Assembly (NCBI RefSeq): GCF_035918015.1
Contig: NZ_CP109132.1
Coordinates: forward strand, 620,001-684,000
Source of the DNA: Streptomyces sp. NBC_01754
GTDB taxonomy: Bacteria; Actinomycetota; Actinomycetes; Streptomycetales; Streptomycetaceae
Direction of reading: 5' to 3'
Length of the DNA: 64,000 bases
Shown: positions 26,721 through 35,680 of the stretch, one piece after another
Layout: every line of letters begins with the position of its first letter
Position numbering within the stretch: position 1 is the stretch's first letter
Position numbers and translations under genes: made by a program
Notes under the pieces: generated by a model
What the model was told of the DNA's origin: nothing
Database searches by the model: none
The model's input: the letters and a program-made list of their open reading frames with translations, nothing else

Positions 26721-29177
26721 ATGGCACAGGGCACGGTCCAGGTGACGCACACCGGCACATCGCGATGGCGCCGCCGCACGGGCGAGTACGCCTCCCTCAC
26801 CGCGGCCCTGGAGGTCGCGGCCGACGGTGACGTACTGACCGTCGCCCCCGGTACCTACCGGGAGAATCTGGTCGTCCACCGGGCGGTGACCCTGCGCGGC
26901 ACCGAAGGCTCCGCGGGTTCCGTCCGGATCGCGCCGGTGGACGGGGTGCCGCTGACGATCCGCTCCACCGCCGTCGTCCGTGACCTCCAGGTGGAGGGCC
27001 AGGACTCGGCGGCGCCGGCCGTGCTCGTCGAAGAGGGCGCGCCGGAGCTGTCGGACCTGCGCATCGTGACCAGGTCGGCCGTCGGCATGGAGGTGCGGGG
27101 CGGGGCCAGGCCCATCGTCCGCCGGTGCGGTGTCGACAATCCGGCAGGAGTCGGTATCGCCGTACTGGACGGTGCCGGGGGCGTGTTCGAGGAGTGCGAG
27201 ATCGTCTCCGCGGGGCAGACCGGTGTCTGGGTCCGCGACGGTGCCCGCCCACGGCTCGAACGCTGCCGGGTCCACCACGCCTCGGGAGCCGGGCTGAGCG
27301 TCACCGGCGACGGGAGCGCTCTGGAAGCGGTGGGCTGCGAGGTGTACGAGATCAAGGGCACCGGAGTGCAGGTCACCTCCCGGGGATCGGCACATCTCAC
27401 CGACTGCACCGTGCACCGCACGTCCGCGGACGGCGTCACCCTGGACACCGATGCCGTCCTCACCCTCGCCGACTGCGATATCCACGACATCCCGGAGAAC
27501 GCCGTCGACCTGCGCTCGCGTGCGGTGCTCACCCTCACCCGCTCGACCGTGCGCCGGTTCGGCCGCAACGGCCTCTCGGTCTGGGACCCGGGCACGCGTG
27601 TGGACGCCAACCAGTGCGAGATCCACGACAGCACCGGTGACTACCCGGCGGTCTGGGTCAGCGACGGCGCCACGGTCGTCCTCGACTCCTGCCGGGTCCA
27701 CGACGTGCCCGACGCCCTCTTCGTCCTCGACCGGGGCTCACGCGCCGACGTCGTGGACAGCGATCTCTCGCAGATCCGCAACACGGCGGTGTCGGTGAGC
27801 GACGGGGCCACCGCCCAGCTCGACGACTGCCGGATCCGTGACGCGTCGACCGGAGCGTGGTTCCGCGACCACGGCAGCGGTGGCACCCTGAACAACTGCA
27901 CCGTCGACGGGGCCCAGACCGGGGTCATCGTCACCAAGGGCGCCGACCCGACGATCGAGCGCTGCACGGTCACCTCCCCCGCGGAGGCCGGTTTCTACGT
28001 CTCCGCCGAGGGCCGCGGCACCTTCCGGAGCTGCCGGGTCACCGGAAGCGAGGGGTACGGCTTCCATGTGATGGACGGCTGCCGCTCCACGCTCAGCCGC
28101 TGCCGTACCGAGCGGTGCGCACGCGGCGGTTACGAGTTCGCCGACGGCTCGGGCCCCGGCGCCGACGGCCGTACCGGCGGCCCGGTGGTGGAGGACTGCA
28201 CCAGTGACGAGAGCGGAGTGCGGCCCGACGCCGTCGCCCCGGCTCCGGCGGTCCTGACCTCGGACCGCTCCACGACCGGGCTGCTCGGCACGGTGCCGGG
28301 GCCGCGGACCACGGAGCCCGCCCGGCCCGCCGCTCCAGCCCCGACGGACCCGGCTGCCGAGGCACCACGCGGCTCCGGTGCCGTCCTGGGCGAACTGGAC
28401 GCGCTGGTGGGCCTGGACAGCGTCAAGAGGGAGGTACGGGCGCTGACCGACATGATCGAGGTGGGCCGGCGCCGTCAGCTGGCCGGCCTCAAGGCGGCGT
28501 CGGTGCGCCGTCATCTCGTCTTCACCGGATCCCCCGGCACCGGCAAGACCACGGTGGCCCGGTTGTACGGCGAGATCCTGGCCTCCCTCGGCGTGCTGGA
28601 CCGCGGCCATCTGGTGGAGGTGTCCCGGGTCGACCTGGTCGGTGAGCACATCGGGTCCACGGCCATCCGCACCCAGGAGGCGTTCGACCGGGCGCGCGGC
28701 GGGGTCCTGTTCGTCGACGAGGCGTACGCCCTCTCGCCCGAGGACTCGGGCCGCGACTTCGGGCGGGAGGCCATCGACACCCTGGTCAAGCTGATGGAGG
28801 ACCACCGGGACGCGGTGGTGGTGATCGTGGCCGGGTACACCCACGAGATGGAGCGCTTCCTGACCGTCAACCCGGGTGTGGCCTCCCGTTTCTCACGCAC
28901 CATCACCTTCAGCGACTACGTACCGGAGGAGTTGCTCCGCATAGTCGAGCAGCAGTCCGAGGAGCACGAGTACAGCCTGGCGGAGGGGACCGGGGAGGCG
29001 CTGCTCAAGTACTTCACCGCGCTTCCCAAGGGCCCCGCGTTCGGTAACGGCCGCACGGCCCGGCAGACGTTCGAGTCGATGGTCGAGCGCCACGCGGGCC
29101 GGGTGGCCCAGCTGACGGATCCCAGCACGGACGACCTCACCCTGCTCCACCCCGAGGACCTGCCCGAGCTGCCCTGA
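26721..29177 (+). CDS. Beta-helix repeat / AAA+ ATPase fusion protein
   Basis: An 818-aa two-part protein. Residues about 20-500 form a right-handed parallel beta-helix of about 23-residue rungs, each with a Cys- or Asp-containing turn (for example ERCRVHH, DCDIHD, NNCTVDGA). A Pro/Ala/Thr linker (505-550) leads to an AAA+ domain (about 555-818) of CbxX/CfxQ (EccA-like) type with Walker A GSPGTGKT at 603-610, Walker B GVLFVDEAYAL at 661-671, and an arginine region in SRFSRT. No signal peptide or membrane helix is visible, so it should be cytosolic. CbxX-type ATPases remodel proteins; the beta-helix may recognise the target. ATG 26721 is chosen over an upstream ATG at 26667. Confidence 0.92.
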   Translation: MAQGTVQVTHTGTSRWRRRTGEYASLTAALEVAADGDVLTVAPGTYRENLVVHRAVTLRGTEGSAGSVRIAPVDGVPLTIRSTAVVRDLQVEGQDSAAPAVLVEEGAPELSDLRIVTRSAVGMEVRGGARPIVRRCGVDNPAGVGIAVLDGAGGVFEECEIVSAGQTGVWVRDGARPRLERCRVHHASGAGLSVTGDGSALEAVGCEVYEIKGTGVQVTSRGSAHLTDCTVHRTSADGVTLDTDAVLTLADCDIHDIPENAVDLRSRAVLTLTRSTVRRFGRNGLSVWDPGTRVDANQCEIHDSTGDYPAVWVSDGATVVLDSCRVHDVPDALFVLDRGSRADVVDSDLSQIRNTAVSVSDGATAQLDDCRIRDASTGAWFRDHGSGGTLNNCTVDGAQTGVIVTKGADPTIERCTVTSPAEAGFYVSAEGRGTFRSCRVTGSEGYGFHVMDGCRSTLSRCRTERCARGGYEFADGSGPGADGRTGGPVVEDCTSDESGVRPDAVAPAPAVLTSDRSTTGLLGTVPGPRTTEPARPAAPAPTDPAAEAPRGSGAVLGELDALVGLDSVKREVRALTDMIEVGRRRQLAGLKAASVRRHLVFTGSPGTGKTTVARLYGEILASLGVLDRGHLVEVSRVDLVGEHIGSTAIRTQEAFDRARGGVLFVDEAYALSPEDSGRDFGREAIDTLVKLMEDHRDAVVVIVAGYTHEMERFLTVNPGVASRFSRTITFSDYVPEELLRIVEQQSEEHEYSLAEGTGEALLKYFTALPKGPAFGNGRTARQTFESMVERHAGRVAQLTDPSTDDLTLLHPEDLPELP

Positions 29178-29197
29178 ATGGCTGCCGGGGGCCTCGG

Positions 29198-31555
29198 TCA
29201 GAGGTCGCCCGACAGCGTCTCGGCCTTCCCGGTGGCCTGCCGGGGCAGCGCGGCTCCGAGCCGGTCCAGGAGCGCGGCCCGCTCCACGGCGAAGGCCGGA
29301 TCGGCCTGGTAGTCGGAGTGCCCCAGGACGGGTTCGGGCAGCGGGTGCGCCACCGTACGGCCGTAGACGAGGGGGTCCCTCAGCGGTCCCCGGTCCACTT
29401 CCGGACTGCCGCCCTCGTCGATCCGGACGGGGCCGCCGATGGGATCGGTGGCGCGCCACAGGTTGCGCCAGCAGTGCACGGACCGGTGCAGGTCCTGGAG
29501 CGGTCCGGGACCGAAGTAGGCCGGGAACCAGCGTCCGTACAGCCGCTCGATCGGTGAGCCGTAGGTGAGCAGCGCGACCTGGCGCCGCGCCGCGTCGGGC
29601 AGTTGCCACACGGCGGCGGCCGCCAGCACGCTGCCCTGGGAGTGGCCGGAGATGACGAGCCGGCCCCGGGTGCTGCCCGTCCAGGCGCACATCCGGGAGG
29701 ACAGGTCGGGTACGGCCCGCTCGGCGTAGCAGGGCGGTGCGAAGGGATGGGCGGCGCGCGGCCAGAACGTACCGACGTCCCAGAGGATGCCGATGGTGCG
29801 GCGGGCGGATACGTCACGGTAGGCGCGGCGCCCCCAGGTGACGAACAGTATGAATCCCACCCCTATCAGCCAGGACCCCGTCGCCTGCGCCGCCCCGGCG
29901 ACCGATTCGACGAGGGGACCCGCGCCGTCCAGGGCCAGCCCGGGCACCTGTCCGCTGATCCAGGAACCGGCGACCGCCGCGGCTCCCAGGAAGAGGGTCG
30001 CCCCGGAGACCAGGCCGACGATCCGGGGCGCCGAGTCGGTGAGCGCGGCGGTGGCCATGGTGCGGGCGATCTGCCGGGTGCGCCCCGGATCCGGGTGCGC
30101 CGGCCCGTACTCGGCCTCGATCCCGGGCCCCAGCCGGCGGGCACGCCGCGCGGTGCGGACGACGAGCCAGAGGACGGGGACCAGGAGCAGGAGCAGCAGG
30201 ACGGGGATCACGGAGGCCTGCCAGCTCAGGAGTACGGGCGGGCCCTCGACGAGGGACGTGCCGCCCATGCCGGGGGTTGCGGGGCCGTCCAGCCAGTCGG
30301 CGACACGCTGGGCCACCCCACCGGTCATCACGCCTCCCAGCGCGCAGGCGAGCATGGCCACGGCGGGGCCGCCCAGCCCCCGCAGAGTGGTACGCGGATC
30401 GGATGTACGGCGGTGGAGTCCCAGGGCCACACCGGCGAGCACGACGACGAGGAGTGCCTGGCCGAGCACGAGGACGCCGAAGACGGCTTCTCCTGGGAGG
30501 GCGCCCGAGGAGACCCAGCCGGGACGTGACCAGGAGGCGTAGACGCAGGTGACGCACAGGAGGGCGAGTGCGGTGGCCGGCAGGAAGGAGGTGGCCGCGC
30601 GGTCGATCCGGTTGTCCAGGCGCCGCTCGCTGCGGCCCCTGCGGCAGACCACCGCGACGACGACGATCGCGCACAGGGCGAGCCCCGTTTCGAGGAAACG
30701 GCCGGTCGCTGCGGACAAGGGGTCGCCGGCGGACCGGTCGTACCGGGCCGCCGCGCCTCCGACGGCCGCCGCGACGGTGAGGAATCCCGCGGCGGTGTGC
30801 GCGGCCCGCAGCCGGGCCACCAGCCTGCGCCCGTACCAGAAGCCGGGCCGGCCGAGGGCGGGGCGGACGGCGGGGACGCCGGTGGGGTCCGTCTCCGGTG
30901 CCGGGGCGTCGTCGGTTTGCTCCCGATCGAGCGGGCGCTGCGACTCGTAGGCGCTCCAGGTGCGGTTGGACAGGTACCAGAGCAGTCCGACGAGCGCGGT
31001 GGGCAGGAGGGCGGCGAGCGCCAGGCGGCGGCCGGGCTGGGACCACCAGCCGCCCTGACCGGGCGAGAGGAATCCCAGCCAGGAGCGGCGCCCGACGCAC
31101 TCGGCGGCCCCGGCGCACTGCCAGGCGACGAGGTCGAGCGCGACCTCGCAGGCGGCCGCGGTGAGCAGCGCGGTGAGGCTGAGGGCGATGAGCCGGACCA
31201 CCACCCCGTACAGGCGGACCGCGGTGCCGCCTCCCCCGGTGCCGGGGCGCATCCAGTGGGCGAGGTTGACCACCATGAAAGGGAGCAGCAGCAGCCACAG
31301 GGCCCGCGAGCCGTTGCCGGAGGTGAGATTGGACCAGCAGTAGGCCTCGCGGACGGGCCCGTCGCCGTGGTGCTGCGGATACCGCTCGGCGCCGACGTCC
31401 TCGGTGCGCCGGTAGACGGCCGCGGTGACGTCGCCGGTGACCCGGGCGATCCGGGGGTCGCCGAGCATCTCGTGGGGGGTGGTTCCGCCGACTCCGTGGA
31501 CGAGCAGTTCCAGCGCTGCCCCGCCGCTCGGCGGGGCCTGGTGGGCACGGGTCAA
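29198..31555 (-). CDS. Large multi-helix membrane protein with split alpha/beta-hydrolase signature
   Basis: A 785-aa protein starting at TTG 31555, the only plausible in-frame start. The first residues contain ELLVHGVGGTTPHEML, which looks like the first strand and oxyanion region of an alpha/beta hydrolase. About ten hydrophobic helices fill residues 80-590. The C-terminus then gives RLVISGHSQGSVLAAAA with the nucleophile-elbow motif GHSQG at 637-641, followed by a TYGSPIERLY strand and late acidic and histidine residues. Streptomyces carry such proteins of unknown function. It converges on the beta-helix/AAA+ gene (20-bp gap), not an operon. Confidence 0.78.
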   Translation of the reverse strand: MTRAHQAPPSGGAALELLVHGVGGTTPHEMLGDPRIARVTGDVTAAVYRRTEDVGAERYPQHHGDGPVREAYCWSNLTSGNGSRALWLLLLPFMVVNLAHWMRPGTGGGGTAVRLYGVVVRLIALSLTALLTAAACEVALDLVAWQCAGAAECVGRRSWLGFLSPGQGGWWSQPGRRLALAALLPTALVGLLWYLSNRTWSAYESQRPLDREQTDDAPAPETDPTGVPAVRPALGRPGFWYGRRLVARLRAAHTAAGFLTVAAAVGGAAARYDRSAGDPLSAATGRFLETGLALCAIVVVAVVCRRGRSERRLDNRIDRAATSFLPATALALLCVTCVYASWSRPGWVSSGALPGEAVFGVLVLGQALLVVVLAGVALGLHRRTSDPRTTLRGLGGPAVAMLACALGGVMTGGVAQRVADWLDGPATPGMGGTSLVEGPPVLLSWQASVIPVLLLLLLVPVLWLVVRTARRARRLGPGIEAEYGPAHPDPGRTRQIARTMATAALTDSAPRIVGLVSGATLFLGAAAVAGSWISGQVPGLALDGAGPLVESVAGAAQATGSWLIGVGFILFVTWGRRAYRDVSARRTIGILWDVGTFWPRAAHPFAPPCYAERAVPDLSSRMCAWTGSTRGRLVISGHSQGSVLAAAAVWQLPDAARRQVALLTYGSPIERLYGRWFPAYFGPGPLQDLHRSVHCWRNLWRATDPIGGPVRIDEGGSPEVDRGPLRDPLVYGRTVAHPLPEPVLGHSDYQADPAFAVERAALLDRLGAALPRQATGKAETLSGDL

Positions 31556-31791
31556 GGTCGGTGACTCGCTCTCTGGTCCGTCCGGCCTCGCGGCCTGCGG
31601 GGAAGGGGACGACGGCGCCGCCCGGAGTCCCGCGCTGACGCACAGTCACCACTGTCCCGGACGGGAGGTGTCCGCGGCACCCCTCTCACCGAATCTCCCC
31701 AGCGGCACGGCCGGTGGGGGTGCGTGAAAGAATGAGGGCGTCCCGGCCGCAGCCGGACCGTGTGGACTTCAGGGAAGGACCGGGCCCCGCG

Positions 31792-32619
31792 TTGAGCGAG
31801 AACCAGAACCTGCTCGCGGAGCAGCGGCGTGCGCTCATCCTCGACGAGGTCCGCAAGCGGGGCGGCGTCCGGGTCAACGAGCTGACCCGGAGGCTGAGCG
31901 TCTCCGACATGACCGTCCGCCGGGACCTGGACACGCTGGCCCGGCAGGGTGTGATCGAGAAGGTGCACGGCGGGGCCGTCCCGGTGGCCGAGGCGAGTAC
32001 CCACGAGCCGGGTTTCGAGGCCAAGTCGACGCTGGAGCTCAGCGCCAAGGAGGACATCGCGCGGACCGCGGCGGCGATGGTGGTGCCCGGCAGCGCGATC
32101 GCGCTGTCCGGCGGTACGACGACGTTCGCGCTGGCCCGTCACCTTCTGGAGGTTCCGGGTCTGACGGTGGTCACGAACTCGGTGCGGGTCGCCGACGTGT
32201 TCCACGACACGCAGCGCCCGGTGCCGGCCGACGGGCGGTCCGGCGCGGCCTCCGTGGTGCTGACCGGCGGGGCCCGTACGCCGTCGGACTCACTGGTGGG
32301 TCCGGTCGCCGACCGCGCGATCGGCTCGCTCCACTTCGACGTCCTGTTCCTGGGGGTGCACGGCATCTCGGTCGAGGCCGGTCTGTCGACCCCGAACCTC
32401 GCGGAGGCCGAGACCAACCGCCGCCTGGTGGGTGCGGCCCGCCGGGTCGTGGTGGTGGCCGACCACACCAAGTGGGGGAAGGTGGGGCTGAGTTCGTTCG
32501 CCTCGCTGGACGAGGTCGACACCTTCGTCACCGACGCGGGCCTGTCGGACGAGGTCCGGCGGGAGATGGAGGAGCACCTGCCGGGTCTGGTCGTGGCGGC
32601 CGGGACGCCGGCTTCCTGA
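31792..32619 (+). CDS. DeoR/GlpR-family transcriptional regulator
   Basis: A 275-aa repressor. The TTG at 31792 fits both the ribosome site GGAAGGA and the usual family start SENQNLLAEQRRALIL. The N-terminal helix-turn-helix is GGVRVNELTRRLSVSDMTVR followed by RDLDTLARQGVIEKVHGGA; the C-terminal sugar-phosphate-sensing domain shows IALSGGTTTFALA, LTGGARTPSDSLVGP and ADHTKWGKVG. It probably responds to a phosphorylated sugar or glycerol-3-phosphate; no catabolic operon adjoins it. Confidence 0.9.
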   Translation: MSENQNLLAEQRRALILDEVRKRGGVRVNELTRRLSVSDMTVRRDLDTLARQGVIEKVHGGAVPVAEASTHEPGFEAKSTLELSAKEDIARTAAAMVVPGSAIALSGGTTTFALARHLLEVPGLTVVTNSVRVADVFHDTQRPVPADGRSGAASVVLTGGARTPSDSLVGPVADRAIGSLHFDVLFLGVHGISVEAGLSTPNLAEAETNRRLVGAARRVVVVADHTKWGKVGLSSFASLDEVDTFVTDAGLSDEVRREMEEHLPGLVVAAGTPAS

Positions 32620-32710
32620 GGGCTGCCCGGCCCGTACGCGGGGCCCGCCGGTCCGTACACGCGCGTTCCGCTCCGCGTCCGGCAGGCCCCGGACGTCCTA
32701 GGATCGGGCT

Positions 32711-33145
32711 GTGGCCGTCTTCCGGATCGAGCGCTTCACTCACCTTCCCGCCGCCGAGGCCTGGCGCCGGGTGACCGACTGGGGACGGCACGGGGACACC
32801 GTCCCGTTCACGTCGGTCTCGGTGCGGAGCGCCCCGCCCACCCGGTGCGGCACGGTCTTCGTGGCGCGTACGGGAATGGGGCCGCTGGGCGTCGACGATC
32901 CGATGGAAGTGGTCCGGTGGGTTCCGCCCGCGGCCGGACGGGCCGGGCTGTGCGAGCTGGAGAAGCTCGGCTCACTGGTGCGGGGCCGCGCCTCCATCGA
33001 CGTACGTCCCACTGGTGCGGGCTCTCATGTGATCTGGGTCGAGGAGCTGCGGGTGCGGTTGCTGCCCCGCGCGGCCGACCCGCTGCTGGCGTCCGCGGGG
33101 CGGCGGGTCTTCGGGCGGGTGCTCACCACGTTGCTCGACGACTGA
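32711..33145 (+). CDS. SRPBCC-fold (polyketide cyclase/dehydrase-like) protein
   Basis: A 144-aa protein starting at GTG 32711. The pattern of an N-terminal strand (VFRIERFTHLPAAEAWRRVT), a beta-sheet with IDVRPTGAGSHVIWVEELRV and a C-terminal helix (AGRRVFGRVLTTLLDD) is that of the SRPBCC ligand-binding superfamily. Ligand and role unknown. It follows the DeoR gene by 91 bp and converges on the Cds1-like gene. Confidence 0.78.
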   Translation: MAVFRIERFTHLPAAEAWRRVTDWGRHGDTVPFTSVSVRSAPPTRCGTVFVARTGMGPLGVDDPMEVVRWVPPAAGRAGLCELEKLGSLVRGRASIDVRPTGAGSHVIWVEELRVRLLPRAADPLLASAGRRVFGRVLTTLLDD

Positions 33146-33157
33146 GGCGGCCACGGA

Positions 33158-34288
33158 TCAGGCCCAGGTCCCGGTGGCCAGGAAGCGGTCGAGGGTGGCG
33201 GTGTAGGGCCGGATGTCCAGGCCCTGGTCGTCCAGCCAGCTGTCGGAGTAGTACTTGTCGAGGTAGCGGTCGCCCGGGTCGCAGATCAGGGTGACGACGC
33301 TGCCGGTCCTGCCCTGCTCCACCATCTCGGCCACCAGCCTGAGCGCGCTCCACAGGCCGGTGCCGGTCGACCCGCCGGCCCTGCGGCCGATGGCGCGTTC
33401 CAGGACGCGGACGGCGGCGACGGTGGCCGCGTCCGGGACCTTCATCATCCGGTCGATGGCGCCGGGGACGAAGCTCGGCTCCATCCGGGGCCTGCCGATG
33501 CCCTCGATCCGTGAGCCGCAGTCGCTGGTGGCCAGCGGGTCGTCGCGCGTCCAGCCGTCGAAGAAACAGGAGTTCTCCGGGTCGGGTACGCAGATCAGGG
33601 TGTCGTGCTGCATGTAACGGACGTAGCGTCCGATGGTCGCGGAGGTGCCTCCGGTGCCGGCCGTGGCGACGATCCAGGCGGGTTCCGGGTACCGCTCCAG
33701 CCGCAGTTGCTGGTAGATCGATTCCGCGATGTTGTTGTTGCCCCGCCAGTCGGTGGCCCGCTCGGCGTAGGTGAACTGGTCCATGTAGTGGCCGCCGGTC
33801 TCGGCCGCGAGGGCCGCGGACTCCTCGTAGATGCGCCGGGCGTCGTCGGCGAAGTGGCAGCGGCCGCCGTGGAATTCGATGAGGCGGCACTTCTCGGGGC
33901 TGGTGGTCCGGGGCATGACGGCGATGAACGGCACCCCGATCAGCTTCGCGAAGTACGCCTCCGAGACGGCCGTGGAGCCGCTGGACGCCTCGATGACCGG
34001 CTTGCCCTGGCGGATCCAGCCGTTGCACAGGGCGTAGAGGAAGAGCGAACGGGCCAGCCGGTGCTTGAGACTGCCGGTGGGATGCGTCGACTCGTCCTTG
34101 AGGTAGAGGTCGATACCCCACCGCTCGGGCAGCGGGAAGCGCAGGAGGTGGGTGTCCGCCGAGCGGTTGGCGTCCGCCTGCACCTTGCGCACCGCCTCCT
34201 TCAGCCACGCCCGGTAGCCCGGGTCGCTGCGGTCGACGTCCATGGTCGCCGTGGGCGCACCGTCGTGCCCGTGCCCAGTGGTGTCCAT
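33158..34288 (-). CDS. PLP-dependent cysteine desulfhydrase-like protein
   Basis: A 376-aa fold-type II PLP enzyme, cysteine-synthase related. The Schiff-base lysine is Lys75 in [14 protein letters not shown]; the substrate loop [15 protein letters not shown] and the phosphate-binding [19 protein letters not shown] follow. The long N-terminus and the late [10 protein letters not shown] and CSFF-like segments match mycobacterial L-cysteine desulfhydrase Cds1 rather than CysK or CysM, so it probably releases H2S, ammonia and pyruvate from cysteine. Starts at ATG 34288. Confidence 0.85.
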   Translation of the reverse strand: MDTTGHGHDGAPTATMDVDRSDPGYRAWLKEAVRKVQADANRSADTHLLRFPLPERWGIDLYLKDESTHPTGSLKHRLARSLFLYALCNGWIRQGKPVIEASSGSTAVSEAYFAKLIGVPFIAVMPRTTSPEKCRLIEFHGGRCHFADDARRIYEESAALAAETGGHYMDQFTYAERATDWRGNNNIAESIYQQLRLERYPEPAWIVATAGTGGTSATIGRYVRYMQHDTLICVPDPENSCFFDGWTRDDPLATSDCGSRIEGIGRPRMEPSFVPGAIDRMMKVPDAATVAAVRVLERAIGRRAGGSTGTGLWSALRLVAEMVEQGRTGSVVTLICDPGDRYLDKYYSDSWLDDQGLDIRPYTATLDRFLATGTWA

Positions 34289-34492
34289 CGGCGCTCTCCC
34301 TCATGTCACGGCGGGTCGTTCGTTCCCCCCTCGTCCAGGATAGTCCGCCCACCTGCACAAACGTTTACTTTGGGTGCCTATAGCCCGACCTTGGCGCAGG
34401 CGAAACGATTCGGCCGGGACGCGGTCTGGTGCGAACGCCCGACCGGGGGGAGACTTCTGAACAGAAGCCGGGACAAGGGGGGTGAAGTCGTC

Positions 34493-34849
34493 GTGACCGC
34501 GACGGAGTTCAGTGCGACGGATGTCAGGATCGAGCGGTGGTTCCGTTCTCTCACCAGGGCCGGCCAGGTGATCGTGAAGGACGGCCGGCTGGCCCTGCTG
34601 ACCAGTTACGGCCGGGAGATCGACAGTGCCCCCCTGAGCGCGGTGACCACCCTCAGGCCGTGGTTCCTGGCCGACGACTCCACGGTCGCACGCGTCAACG
34701 GAGTGCACTACCGGCTGACGATGGGCCAGCGCAGCCGCAGGCCGGGCGGGGCCGCGCCGGTCCGCAGGTTCCTGGAGGCACTGCGGGGCGGCGGGGAGGA
34801 CGCGGCTGTCCCGTACGGGCACCGCGAGTTGCGGACGCCGACCCCCTGA
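34493..34849 (+). CDS. Small conserved actinobacterial protein, function unknown
   Basis: A 118-aa protein starting at GTG 34493 with AAGGGGGG ten bases upstream. It has an amphipathic RIERWFRSLTRAGQVIVKDG start, then beta-strand-like LALLTSYGREIDSAPLSAVT and VNGVHYRLTM, and a basic tail. The frame extends far upstream, but that part overlaps the antisense Cds1-like gene and looks non-coding. No domain recognised. Confidence 0.62.
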   Translation: MTATEFSATDVRIERWFRSLTRAGQVIVKDGRLALLTSYGREIDSAPLSAVTTLRPWFLADDSTVARVNGVHYRLTMGQRSRRPGGAAPVRRFLEALRGGGEDAAVPYGHRELRTPTP

Positions 34850-35016
34850 GTCACGCTGGTCACACGTCACTGATCGTGCACCGGCGGTGACAGCGCAAGC
34901 CACTCCGCCGGGCCGGTCAGGGCGGACCACGCATGACCCGACCAGAAACAGCAGTCAGCCATCTGCTGGATCCGTCCCTTCGTCTTCTTCCGGACCTATT
35001 TCGGGGAGTCGCAGCC

Positions 35017-35547
35017 GTGATCAGCGAGCCAAGCAGGCACTGCGCGGTGGAGCTCCAGGCTTTGCCGTCGCGGATCGGTCAGGTCCGCAGAATCATTTCG
35101 GCGCAATTGCGCTACTGGCATCTCGACCCTCTCATCGATCATGCCGCGCTCGGCGTCACCGAACTGCTGACCAATGTCCACCGGCACGCCCAGCCGGACA
35201 AATCATGCACCGTCGAGATCGAGCTGCTGCTCGACCGCCTGACGGTCTCCGTCCACGACCACGACCCCCGGCTGCCGACCGTGCGCGACGCCGACTCGTC
35301 CGCGACCTCGGGTCGCGGCCTGGCGATGATTGCGGCTGTCAGCGAGAGCTGGGGCGTACGACCGAGTGACGACTCCGGAAAGGTCGTCTGGTTCACCTTG
35401 CCGGCGCCTTCCTTCGTCGGCGCTCTGCCTCCCCTCCCGGTGTACGGGTCGACGACCGACGGTCCCTTCGACGCCGGCCAGGGCACCGGCGTGGTCGTGG
35501 AGCCGGTGGCGGCACCCGCACGGGCTCGTTCGGCCGTCGTCGGCTGA
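35017..35547 (+). CDS. RsbW-like ATP-binding protein, second copy
   Basis: From GTG 35017 (GGGGAG eight bases before) the product is 176 aa. It has the GHKL boxes ALGVTELLTNVHRHA (N box), VHDHDPRLP (G1) and TSGRGLAMIAAV (G2). The N-terminal region ELQALPSRIGQVRRIISAQL matches the conserved long Streptomyces subfamily. An ATG at 34933 would add 28 residues but lacks a clear ribosome site. It shares only the fold with the protein at 3901-4347. No sigma factor is adjacent. Confidence 0.85.
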   Translation: MISEPSRHCAVELQALPSRIGQVRRIISAQLRYWHLDPLIDHAALGVTELLTNVHRHAQPDKSCTVEIELLLDRLTVSVHDHDPRLPTVRDADSSATSGRGLAMIAAVSESWGVRPSDDSGKVVWFTLPAPSFVGALPPLPVYGSTTDGPFDAGQGTGVVVEPVAAPARARSAVVG

Positions 35548-35582
35548 CCGTCCGACGGCATGCCGCACCGGCCACCACCCCG

Positions 35583-35628
35583 CACGCGCGAGCGCGCCGG
35601 CCTCACACGGCGGGCGCGCTCGCGCGTG
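35583..35628. terminator. Bidirectional terminator hairpin
   Basis: Perfect 16-bp arms (CACGCGCGAGCGCGCC and its complement) around a 14-nt loop between the convergent ATPase and ROK genes. Confidence 0.8.
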
Positions 35629-35680
35629 TCCGGGTCCCGGTTGTCCGCTGCCACGCGTACGGGCCGCTCGGGTCCGGGTC

